Part shown: piece by piece, positions 24,801 through 36,700 of the stretch
Layout: each line of letters opens with the position of its first letter
Numbering within the stretch: position 1 is the stretch's first letter
From: Larix kaempferi
Lineage: Eukaryota; Streptophyta; Pinopsida; Pinales; Pinaceae
DNA length: 64,000 nt
Direction: 5' to 3'
Assembly: GCA_027924585.1 (NCBI GenBank)
Contig: BSBM01000092.1
Span: forward strand, 8,550,001-8,614,000
Translations under genes and position numbers: made by a program
Notes under the pieces: model-generated
What the model was told of the DNA's origin: nothing
Seen by the model: only the letters and a program-made list of their open reading frames with translations
Databases searched by the model: none

Positions 24801-26494
24801 TTGCAAGTGGGGTTTTTAAGCCCCCACATTCACTTCCCCATTTGGGGAAGTCTTGTAGTCTTCTTTTGAGTGGTTTGATTTTCTAGCTTAGATCCATTAT
24901 ATGCTCTTAGATTAGTGTTTATTTCAATAAGTCATTTTCTGATTATTATTGCCCGATTTACTTACCCCCATGCTCTCCCGAGTACGGTCTTTGACCTGAA
25001 AGAGATTCTTGGGTAGATTAGAGTTCATCTGCTGCTTAGTACTTTACTTTTCATCATTGTACTTCTCTTCCAAACCTTGACTAGAAAATAGCTAACTTTG
25101 GGATTGTATCCCAAAGGCCACATAGTCTTGTGGTAGCTTCTCGTTCCCCCATTAGCCTCTTATGGACATCCAGCTAGCTGGAAGGTTTCCAGGACTAGTG
25201 GATTCTAGTGGTTGATCTTGTTCGGAGATTGATCCCACCTATTAGATTAGAATTTGTGTGGTAGAACACTAGATTGATTCAAGTTTCATTTTATCTTGCA
25301 AAATAGTATTGTTGAGCATTATCTCATATCTTTCAAATCTATTACGTGGTTTAATCATTTAAAATTGATTTATTGCTTTTACAACACAACTACTATCTGC
25401 TTCTTAAAACGAACCAAAGTCTCTTGAACTTGGCCAAATCCAAGTCAAGAGCACCCTCTATTGGAGGGCATTTTAGTATTGCATCATCCCCTGCATTAGG
25501 CATTTGTTAATTAGCAAGTCTCTTGAACTGTGGTCATAAGATCAAGTCAAGAGCGCTCTCTGTCGAAAAGTTGAACAAAGCGCTCTTAAATAAAACTTTT
25601 CAACCCACACACCCCTTTAATTAATTTACCTTGGTTTCTGTCCTACATCCGTATGCTCTGCCAACCGGAAACGGTTGGGCTAGTACTCAGAAAGGTGGAA
25701 GACTTGCTAATTCACAAGTGACAACTTTAATTTAAAATTTTACCCAAAACCCCAACCAAGACAAATTACTGAGTTCTTCCTATAAGAGGTGGTGTCGGGA
25801 ATCCACTGTCAGACTCGAGGGTGGTCAAGCCGCAAGCACACTTGCCCTCTTTGCAATCTGGGTGCTCCCGACCGATCACCTAAGGTTGCCAGTATTTTTC
25901 TTGGACAAGGTTCCACTCCTTTTGATACCTTTGTTCTTAGCCATAATAATCAAGACAACTAAAATCTTAAATTTACCAAGATAAGCTGCAAAACGTTCTC
26001 ACAAACCTTTATTTCAAGCACTTGTATCAAGCATTTCAATCACTTTTACACTTTTGACTCCATAAGGCACTGGTCCTTCATCATATATTTTATTTGCTTA
26101 AATATCAATATTGGAGTATTTGTTTTAATTTGCGTAAAGTGTGATTTATTTCTTATCCAAGTGTATCTCTCATCTTCTGTTTTGCAAACGTGGATTGCGT
26201 TATCTTGTTTTTACATTAAGATATTATTGTGTCTCTCATTCTAAAAAACTCCTAAACAACACCCATCCGCATCACAACACCAAAAAACACTATAAATACT
26301 AGAGCCTTAGTGAAACTCTTTTATAGGGACTACCCCCCTTAGCTTCGTTAGGAGTCTGCCTAAATGGAGGAGCTGGGATTCAGGTGACAGTACCTAGCTC
26401 ATTGCTTGCCCCCAAGGCCACACCCCTCTCACTTGTAGTGAAGAGACAGCTTTCGAAAGATTTCCGCTGCTGGTGTGCAGTTTGGCGGACAACA
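21817..26494 (+). repeat. Solo LTR, family C
   Basis: This is 4678 bases, from TGTTATCAACTG to GGCGGACAACA, with perfect duplications AGGGT at 21812-21816 and 26495-26499. The promoter is CTATAAAG at 23263-23270. Removing it joins copia-2 sequence that matches copia-3 across the junction (ATTCATTG.TTAGG, then GACACT.ATGAT), so the uninterrupted site is visible in this same window. A pair of direct repeats (about 25421-25485 and 25519-25580) shares AAGTCTCTTGAACT and TCAAGTCAAGAGC. No gene was found. Confidence 0.93.
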
Positions 26495-26499
26495 AGGGT

Positions 26500-28291
26500 T
26501 ATGACACTCATGATATTATGACTGTACTAATACACTTATGGTGCTGTATGAAGATGATGTTGTCTGCTAACATGAAGGGTACATGAAGAAAGACAAATCA
26601 AGTTCTACATCAAGAATATATAACCATGATGACATGAAGACAAAAGACTCATCCATAGTCTTTGATCACATAGAAGCTCTACTTACAAGGTATGTACGAT
26701 TTGGTTCTAACACACCTAACATATGAGATTTAAGAGATGCGGGTTACTAGCACAAGATCTCTAAATCTTTGAAGAGAACAAAGAAGATATTGTTTAGGTT
26801 TGTTAGGCATAACTAGCAAGTATGTTAATCCAGGTATATTTTCCTATATCGAGTAAGAATCCTACTTTGTGTTAGGATCTTAGATAAGTATACTTTTGCA
26901 TGATTGATAATTCTTGAAGTTAGAAGTTTAAGTAATCAAGGGTTTATGCATATTATGTTTCTTAGTTTGATTAATGATATGACAAACTAGAAAAGTCCTA
27001 TGGTCAAATAAGAATATGCATAAGTAAAAGAAGTACTCCATGAAACCTTGAATACTAACCTTGTGATAAATTACCCGAGTATGAAATGATCATAACCATA
27101 CATGTTTAAGATTATTTAGGATTATAATGTTTTGATAGTATTGAGATTATACTAATGAATGTATGGTTATGTATGAGATCTTGAGGATGACACAATGATG
27201 AAACTAGTGCACACTTAAGCATGCATAGTTGTATAGGATGGATAGAAGTTCAAAGACATATAATCATGATGCTAGCAAAAAGGGAAAATAGAGATCAAGA
27301 GGGAGGCAACCACACAAACATAAAAGATAAGTATCTATGTTGTTATTTGAATTACTTCTTGAATCTCTGAATAGTTAATGATATTGCTCGTAATAGTTGT
27401 ATGCATATTTGTATTCCTAGAATCAGGAAATATATCATGCATAGCGTAAGCATTCATATAGCATTGAACAGTATACTACTAATATTCATATGATGGGTAA
27501 GTAGCCAATAGTGTTGGACAAACATTCCATTGTTGCTTGTCTAGAATGAAACCTATTTGCTAACATGTTGGGAGCTGTGCACACTCTTGATAGTATGTTC
27601 TAGTAGAGATGGAAGGCATCTAGATAGCCACTGTATGCATACAAGATATGGAAAAGTGTTGTGCCAAAGTATTGGTCAAGATACTTGCATAGCTATGTGA
27701 ATCATATCAGTATGCATAATAGGTTATCATTGAAATGTCAACATGACTTAATGATTATGAAGTATTACTAATCATGTAATTGAATTTGATTTGTAGGAAA
27801 GATTGTGTGCTATGATCTACAAAAGAAGAATGATGAACACTTGTTCCAAAGAACAAGTGATGACTGTTCAACAAGAAGACTTACAAATCAAACATACTAT
27901 AGAAGTACAAAGCAAGGCTCGTGGCTAGAAGATTCTCTTAGAAAGAGGGAGAGGATCATGACGAAATATTTGCTCTAGTGGATAGACACACTTCCAGAGA
28001 TAGATTACACCCATGGATGATAAGACCATTCTATTGAATGGTGTAATTGAAGATGAAGTGCATATCGAGCAAAATCCCAGGATTCGATAGAGAATCACAT
28101 GATTGAAGGAGGCTTTGTACGAGTTCAAAAGGTACCCAGGATCGATAGTCATTTGACGAGCTTGATAATCACCATGGGTAATGCGGATTTCAACCTTTGC
28201 TACAAGGTTGAAGATGATTGCTATATACAGATGACATGCTTCTCTCAGATGGATGCAAGAAGGAACTCACCATAGAGTTCAAGTGATCTTG
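26500..28291 (+). pseudogene. Copia-2 interior: shared non-coding block and reverse transcriptase remnant
   Basis: Bases 26500-27794 are AT-rich, without a long frame, and match the complement of copia-3 (61880-63300) in pieces. The block contains several donor-like GTATGT words after AAG or CAG, and an acceptor-like TTTGTAG at 27794. After it a frame reads GKIVCYDLQKKNDEHLFQ. Broken copia reverse transcriptase residues follow: LNGVIEDEVHIEQ, and NADFNLCYKVEDDCYIQMT with the YVDD segment deleted. The sequence stops at the next LTR insertion. It cannot encode an enzyme. Confidence 0.6.
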
Positions 28292-28723
28292 AGGCTTGTT
28301 GCCGCCGGATCAGCACACCTGGTTAATGCAACAGAAAATCTTTGCTGCTGCCCGGTGTGCCCTTGGGGGCAAATCTCGAGTCAAGGCTGTCACCTGATCT
28401 TGACTCCTCCATTTAGGCAAAATTCCCAACGAAGCCAAGGTGGGTAGTCCCTAAGGAATGTTTCTAAGGTTGTGCTTTCACCAACAAGAAATAAAGATGC
28501 ACAATATTGATCTTAAGTTAATACAAAAACCAGTTCCTTGTGGAGTCAAATAGTATGTTGAAATGAAAGCAGAAATTGAAATGTTTTGCGAGTGTTGTCT
28601 TGGTTGATTTTAATTATTGAAGTATGAAACTTGATTAGGGGAAAAAATGGGGGATCTCCCGAGATACTGTGAGGTACAGGGAGGAATGTCGGGGAACTTA
28701 GAAATTGGTGGTTTCGTACAAGG

Positions 28724-31700
28724 CAAAGTCACCTGACACGGGGACACGGGACACGTAGGACACGAAAATACAAGAGTCCGACACGGACACGGTGACCCTC
28801 GAAATCAGGACACGTAGGATACGTTTTATATACATATTTTTTTTTTTTTTAAATATATTAAAATTTAAAAATATAGACATATAGATCCAAAAATATTTAG
28901 AAACTAGAACATTTACAAATATTCAATAGAAATTAGAATAAAAACTCATTAATGATTACACATTTGTCATTCACAAATCACGATTCACAACACATTTGTC
29001 ATTCACAAATCACAATGAGACACAGATGCATGTCGGAACCATATTTCTCATTAAGTCATCAAAATCAAAATGTATACATATATGTCGGAATGCCACTGGG
29101 CACTGGGCCACTAGCAAATGCCAAATAGACTAATAGTAAATACAAAAAGGGGTGGATCAAGATGGGAGAATCCCATATGTCAGTAGTCCTCCTCCATGCC
29201 TGAATCAACATACTCATCACTGCCACTACCCTGATCCTCATCCTCCTCCCCCTCCTCCTCCTCTCTGCCCATCTAACGATCTGCATCTGCTGCTGTGGAG
29301 GATGACCCCTCTGTACGATCACTATCATCAAAAGTGACCGGCTCTAGCACTGGATCATTAAGATCCATGTTGGCTAATGCCAACTCAGTACTGTTGTCCA
29401 AACCCATATCATCAGGAAAGACACCCCACATCTTTGTCTTTCCCTTCACCCACTCCTCCCTCTTCCTGTAAATAAGACGAAGGTTGGAGTGCACATACAC
29501 CATCGACTCTGCCCTGGACTGCTCAAGCCTGCTCTTCTTCACACTGTACAAGTTCCCATATGTGCTCCAATTCCTCTCACAACAAGAGGATGATGTAACT
29601 TGAGAGATGACCCTAAAGGCTAACTTCTGTAGAATAGGGCATGTTGCCCCATGAGTTGCCCACCAACGATAGGGTGTCTTACCCTCCCTATCTCTAAGCA
29701 CATCATAGCCTCCAAATCTCCCAGTGCCAGTGGAAAAATCTACAAAGCCATCCTCCACCTCCTCAAGCATGTCTCTATCCTGAAATAGCCGTCTAAGTGC
29801 TATCTTCCTCCCATTTGCAATCTCTGCATCCATGTGAGGAGGGACTCTGTGTGAGGCCCCCGATCCACCAGTGAGCCACTCCTGAGTGTAGAACTTGGGG
29901 TTCAAGGAGTGGGCCAAGCAATGCAAAGGTGTGCAATTCTTATCCCACCTGGAGATAAGAATATCCCGAATAATGGTCCATAAGTTCTCTGCCGATGTCC
30001 CATACTCGGGACACTCATTCTCCATGACAATGGACCTCATGGACTCAATCATGGAATCCCACCCCTCATAAACCTCTGCTAGGATGGGCTGGTCCGTGTC
30101 TGCATACCGCAACAAAGAAATGATTGGCTCCATGATCTTAATAGTAAGATCCACCGTGTCCCACCAACCATCATTTAACACCAAGTCCTTCACCTTTTGT
30201 GAAGCAGCCTGATCCGTCTTTCTCCAAAAAGCCCAAAACTCTGAAATCACCATGGACCCAAGAGCGGTTTTGACCTCCCTCAACCTCTTGAGCATGATGA
30301 ATGAGGAAGCAAACCGAGTATCTGCAACCTTCAACAATGAAAGCTGTGTGTACTGTTTGTAGATGGTGAGGGCATTTGTGTGGTTTTGTACAAAGTTACG
30401 GATATGGCGTGCATCCTCAATAAGGTTGTCAATCCATGCCACATCCGAAGCAATGGCTTTCAGTGCTAAATTCAAGGAATGGACAATGCAAGGTGTCCAA
30501 AAAACCTGTAAGAGCAATAAAAGCATGTATCAATGACTCTACAACACTAACATTGCAATGACCAAATTCAAACAATGAGCAAATTAGAAATGAAAGGTGT
30601 CCAAAATGAACATACCTGTGGATATTTAGCTTCCACAATCATGCCAGCAGCCTTGCAAACAGGTGCATTGTCCGTGATGATTTGTACACACGACTCAACA
30701 CCCACTTCTTCAATGGTTTTGATGAATAAATCACCCATAAATTGTGCATCCTTGTATTCGCCAAGAGCATCAACCGCTTTCAAGAACACCGGTCCATTTT
30801 GGGAAGATACCATGAAATTGATGAGTGGATGGCGTGCGGGATCCGTCCATCCATCAGAAACAATACTCACACCGGATGAGGGCCATGTTGATCTAATTGG
30901 CTCAAGAATTTTATCTACCTCCTTCTTTGCTTTAACCAACAATGTGGTTCTAAGCTTCTCTGAACCAAGAGGCACATAACCATTTGGAGCTCGTTCCAAG
31001 ATAGTTTTAACCGTCTCAAAATACAATGGTGACCGTGCAACATTGAATGAAATGAAGTTGAGGTAGAAGAAAAATGCAATAATAAGGTCTACCTCTTCTC
31101 GCGCCTCTTTTTGGAAAATCCTATCCATTGGACCACCTGTAGATTGCCTCTTTCTTGTTTGATAAGTATCCCCACGCCCACGCCCATGAATGCTAGGTGG
31201 AAATGGAGGCTTGGTGCTAGAGGACTTCCTCAAGAATGGAAGAGGATCATCCTCTTTTTTCTTGCTTGCTGCTGCCACCTTCCCTAAGCCAACATGATCC
31301 TCTCTTTCCATATCCCTCCTTTGGTGAACAGTCACCGCTTTGCATGAAGAAATCCCACAAGAAGGAAGGGCCAACAAATGGCCCTTAACCCGAAAATATG
31401 TGCTCATGAACTCATGCTTGCAAAAATTGCATCTCCAAGACACATTGCCTCCCCCACCAAGCTTTGCCCCGGGTCCATCTTTCCTTGTCACATACTTCCA
31501 CAAAGGGTATTTTTTTTCTTGGGCTTGTTGTCTTGCTAAAACAGGGTTAAGTGGAGCCATAGAATGAGCTCCACTAGCAGCCGATGGAGCACTTGACGGA
31601 GGAGGAGAACCACTTGTGCTTGGTGGAATAGGAGGGGAGGCCCTAGATGGTGCATTTCTCCCTCTCCTTTGCCCCCTACCTCCTGCCCTAGCTGATTGAG

Positions 31701-32113
31701 ACATTCCTTTTCTTTTGTGATGGTTGAGCTTGCAATCCTCTCCACAAATCCACCGGAATGCACTTGGAATCGCTTAGAAACGATGGATAGCCTTCAAATC
31801 TCCTTCAAATCTCCTTCACCTGCACATACAACTCACTCTCAACCAAATGGTTCCTTGCAAATGACAAAAAGAAAGCAAATTTCTATTTTTAAGTGAACCC
31901 GGACGCCCTTTTCCGCCAAAAACGTGTCCTGTTTTTCGGGTACGTGTCCGACAGTCGGGACACGTTGTAAATGCGTGTCCGATTCGTTGTTGAGTGCGTG
32001 TCCCGATTCAGGATTCGATGCAAGGTCAAATCGGACACGAATTCATATCGAATCGTGTCCGATTCGACCGATTCGGGACACGGCAAGGGTTTGGAACGAA
32101 TTCGGTTTCTAAG
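28724..32113 (-). mobile_element. hAT2: hAT-superfamily DNA transposon with near-intact transposase
   Basis: Perfect 8-bp duplications GTACAAGG lie at 28716-28723 and 32114-32121. The left end begins CAAAGTCACCTG, close to the hAT1 end; the right end as complement begins CTTAGAAACC, so the inverted repeat is weak. Both ends hold clusters of GACACG/CGTGTC words (28733-28822 and 31922-32098), likely transposase binding sites. A two-exon transposase gene fills the middle on the minus strand. Confidence 0.9.
29273..31704 (-). CDS. hAT2 transposase, two exons
   Basis: Exon 1 is 31704-30616 and exon 2 is 30505-29273, separated by a 110-base intron with GTATG donor and TTACAG acceptor. Splicing joins EAKYPQ to VFWTPCIVHSLNL in phase, giving about 773 residues. 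A low-complexity Ser/Pro/Ala/Gly start precedes a BED finger (CNFCKHEF, KGHLLAL, SSCKAV). The DUF659-like region shows VSDGWTDPARHPLINF and IITDNAPVC. The hAT dimerisation domain is marked by LQKLAFRVISQVTSSSCCER and NWSTYGNLYSVKKSRLE. The TAG at 29273-29275 looks premature: the frame continues with about 30 mostly acidic residues to a TGA at 29180-29182. The core domains are complete, so activity is possible. Confidence 0.88.
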
Positions 32114-33792
32114 GTACAAGGACATGTGGGCTGGCCGGAGTCTCGAGAGCGGTGTTCAACACTACACCAACAAGGATGTAGTCTAACTGGTGCTCTAAGG
32201 TCTCGTCCCAGTGGTTCTCGCGTCCCTAGGTAGAATTTCCCCACACAAAGTCTAACCGAAGTGCCGGATTTTCACTTATATTAAAAGGGATGTTGATTTT
32301 ATTAAGTGAGTATTAAGTTAAGTGTGAAATGTTAAATAGTGCTTCCAACTGCTTTTGATATCCCTCAGCTCAGACGAACTGCTGGTGGGTAGAGCATACG
32401 CAGTGTAGGAAAAATGATTTATTCAAATTTGGAAAAATAGGACCATTGTGTTCTCCGATAGAGAGTGCTCTTGACCTACTTTTCAAATAGGTTCAAGAGA
32501 CTTTGGATTCCTTTTATTGAACAAAGTTATACTGTGGAAAGTAAGATGCAAAACTGAAAAGAATATAAGTCACCAAGCTTATGCATCAATTTCTGATCAA
32601 CCTCCACTAATCGGCAATGCCTTTAGGTGGGAGGTGAGAGCATACTTCGTGGCGACAAAACCGGCTTTATTTCTAAGTTACTTTTGCAAATAAAATGAAA
32701 ATTACTGAAACGAAAATTAAAGCATACACCTTGCACTTTCAAAGTGAGTGTGTGAAGGTTGTGGAGTTAGAAAAATTCAAATCTCAAAAAAATGACAAAA
32801 TTGCAAATCCCCCCAGGGGAGATGGGATGTGGGCGTTGAGTATCCCACTGCTCTTGTTTAATATCTTTACAATTTGCTAAATAAAAAATGACTCTTAGTC
32901 CTTTTAGACTTGGATCTAAGGGCTTACAATGATGTACAAAAATATTACAATGAAATGAGTGTCCACCGGGATGTGTTTTGCACTTTTGCTGGCCTTGGTC
33001 ACTCCAAATCTTCACTTTTAAAGCGCAAACCTGCTAAATTCCAGCGAACTAAAAGTGTTAGAAATTGATGGGAAAGAAGAAACAAAAAAATTGAAAAATT
33101 GAAAAAAATTGTACTTAGAAAAATTGAAAAAATTACTAAGTGTAAGTACAAGGGTTTGAGATCTAGATCTACTTATGACTAAGCTTTTTTAAGACAATGA
33201 AGATCTAGAGTTACTAAGAATGCTTAAGAAAGTTCAGATCTGAAAATGATAAGCAACGGAATCCCTAGATCTAAAACTTCTAAGCATGAAACAAAATGGG
33301 AAAGAAGAGAGTTTGTTTGAAGAATGATGGATGAAACCCTTCAAGCCAAAGCTTGCTTGTTTGATGTTGCTCTTGGAGGATCCTGTAACAATCTGTTAGT
33401 TTAGAAAGTATTGCTCAAGGAAAGAGAAACTACAACCGAGTTCAAATCCCCATAAGCCCTGTGATCTACAGCTTATAAGACAAATCTCGCCACAAAATTG
33501 CTAGAACTAGTGTGTTAGAAATAAAAGAAAACTGGAAGAGCCTAAATACAACCGAATATCTTTGGCTACTTCTAGATCCTAAGATTCAAGCACAAATAAA
33601 CAAATTGACATCTGCAAATGTTTATTTCTTATCAACTAAGCTAGATCTATCAATAATTGAATGACAAGACAAGCATAAATCCACAATATCACCTCAAAAA
33701 AACGCTTATTCCACACATATGCACAAGGTAGACCTCCAAAGTCTTCAACATATATTCATAGTATCAACAAGTATACAATCGAGCAGAGGTTC

Positions 33793-36700
33793 TGTTATCA
33801 CACAACTTGTAGTTGTCCCTAGTGGTATCCCATCCGGGATGGTAGAGGAGATGGACAACTAAACAGGTGACCCAAGAGATGCCACGGTTCCCAATGCAAG
33901 GTGGGAGTCACGTCAACCGAGACACTCTTCTCTTTAGATCTAGATAAATCAAGACCTAGGGGGAGACCCTACTACCAATCAAAGATAATTAGACCCAAAC
34001 AAAGGTTCCTAGAGATGAGTTAATGGTAAGTTACGGAAACCAATGCAAGGTAAAGTGGACCTAGAAATTAAAATATGGTTGAAGGTGGTTTGAGAGATGA
34101 TTAGTGTTTCAACCAATGTATGATTTAGGCCACATGATGAGCTAAAAAGACAAGATCTAGTACCATGTATTACACAAGTGGGACCCACTTCCTTGGGATA
34201 TGTGAATAGCTCAAATGGGACCCACAAGGTGGAATTTAAAGGATGAAATTGGTACTAAGGGGTATGTAGTGAGTAGATCTATGGATCTAAGTTAAAATTA
34301 GGAATACCCACATATGGGATCTAAGGTTTGACACAATTCCCAAGGAGTGCGACTTGCCTAAGGAGGACTAGTGCCTTGTTGGATAGGTTAACGGAGTCAA
34401 AAGATATGTCAAAGTGTAGATCAAGACACCTAGTAGGCAAATCAAGTGGGCTAATTGGGATGTGATGGTTGGATTTTGCTAGATCTAGGGTTTCATGATA
34501 TGACCCAAGTGGACCACAATCCCTTAAAATCAATGTTTTACTAACCGGTCCGGTTCGAACCGGAACCGGCCGGTTTGACCGGCCAGCATAACAACAGAGT
34601 CAAACCGGCCTTTAAACCGGACCGGGGGCCCGGTTTGGTATTGAACCGGTCCTGGCCGGACCTAACCGGACCGGTTCAATACCAAACCGGTCTGGCCGGA
34701 CCTAACCGGTCCGGTCCCGTGATAAACCGGCCGGCCAACATAAATTTCTGTGTAGCTAACCTATATTTTATCTCTTTTCACATGCTATAAATACAATAAT
34801 TTGTAACCTTCTATGAGAATTCTTGTCTTCAGAAAAAAGGAAAAAGTCTCCCGATAATTTATCTATTTTTGAGATTGAATAGCAAGTCTTTATGTTCAAC
34901 ATTTTCTTGCACAAAATACAGCAAACTATAACCCCTGCTCTCACCTATACCTATTCCCTCTATTTTCCACCGCTTATCCTGATAGTGAATAAACTGGCAT
35001 GGGCCCTCCAGTTACAATGGCACCAAGTACTTCATTACAAGTTCTAATATGGTCAGATTTGAGAGTAAGCATCTCTGATTCTCTTGTAAAATATAAGCAA
35101 CACCAAAACCATCTGTACCTGTTTTGAAGTTTGAACCTCTTACCCTAAGTTATTTTATTTTAACATTCTGGATTATGGGGATGATTGAATATTAAGGAGT
35201 CCGTTTAGCAGAGAATGAACCTGCATCTATTGTTTTAGTTACATAAGAATTAGCTTGCACATTTGAAAAATTAGCGCAATAAACACAGTATACCTGTACG
35301 GAATTCACTTCAGTTTAAACCCATTATCTGTAGTATGTGCATTATACATGACAACTTGCTAGTTTGCTGTTTTCAGAAAAGAGATTTTTTAATTTTTTTT
35401 TTTATTTTTTAATATAAAAAACACAAACATCATTGATCATGTTTTTTCATTTTGGACTGTAGACTCTAGAGGATATAGAGCCTCATTTATATTGTATTTT
35501 GTTTCAGAATTTGAGATATATGCTATGAGACTTTACTATGAGTATGTAGTGCACTTGGTGCCATTTTGTTACCCATACATGGTTTATGGATTTCCGATTT
35601 ATATATATGAGTAGACTTTACAAAATTTACATATTATGTGAATGTCAATGTGTCTATTAGTCTAATGGTTTCACTTTCAAATATGCATATTATGTGTCTA
35701 ATGCTTCAAAATATAGCTTGGAATGTTAAATATTATTTTTATGATTAAAATTGTAATTTTTTTTGTATTTTTTAATAGTCCGGTTCATTGAAATCAAACC
35801 GGTCCGGTTCATTACCGGTTCCGGTTCCGGTCCGAGTTGACCCCGGACCGGTTTGATTCCCGGTTCCGGTTATTAAAACATTGCTTAAAATAAGGAATGC
35901 TACCCCCAAGGCAGATCGTCACAAAATGATACTCTAGACGTAGGTTTCAAGGTATGCACGTTCCAAATCCACTGAAATCTCAACTACCCAGGTCCTTAAA
36001 GTGGGCAAACTCAGTCACCCAAGGAAGTGCGACCTTGCTCAAGGAGGGCTAAAAGGTGGGAAAAGTGTGTCAAAACAAGTCCAATGGCCACCAAATTGTA
36101 GATCCAAGTAGTTTAGGCAATGATCTATGTGGATCTTGAAAATCAAGGGGATCCAATGGCTAGATCTCCATAGATCTGAGATTGAAAATGGGTCACCAAA
36201 TTGATCCAAGTGGGCATAACCCCCCAAAATGAGGAATGATACCCCCAAGGCAGAAATCAAAGAAGTGACACACTAGGTGTAGGTTATCAAGTGTGTAGAT
36301 TGCAAATCAAGTGGGATCTCACCTACCCATATAGTAGATCTAACCAAACAAGCCTCTCCCAAGGAAGTGCGATTTGCCTCAAGAAGGCTATATTGCCTTG
36401 AAAAGTGTGTCAATTTTAACCCAATCACCACCAAACTATAGATCCGAATTGGCGTGGATGCTATAGAGGTGGGTTTTTAATATCTTTTCAAAAGCAAGGC
36501 TAAATCTAAATAGATCTAAGAAAAACCAAAATGAGGGTTTTAATTAATTAGGGTTTGTGACCAATGAAGAAGAATGGATGGAAATAGGCACATACCTTGC
36601 AGATCTTACCTCAATTGCTTATGGCACCTTGCAAATTGATAGCATTCTCCTATGTGTATATTCAAGAGTGAGATCCCAGAGCTCCAACCAAAACGTCCTC

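Noticed and set aside
29152-29337. Proline-rich small protein on the + strand.
   Set aside because: It is the antisense of the Glu/Asp-rich tail of the hAT2 transposase.
30568-30615. hAT2 transposase as two separate genes with ends at 30568 and 30526.
   Set aside because: A 110-base GT-AG intron joins them in phase at a conserved motif (YPQ then VFWTPC).
23300-33780. A long-terminal-inverted-repeat (Mutator or foldback) element with arms at 23.3-26.5 kb and 28.3-33.8 kb.
   Set aside because: Each arm has its own 5-bp target duplication (AGGGT and AGGCT) and LTR-type ends, and the spacer is copia-2 sequence. They are two independent solo LTRs.
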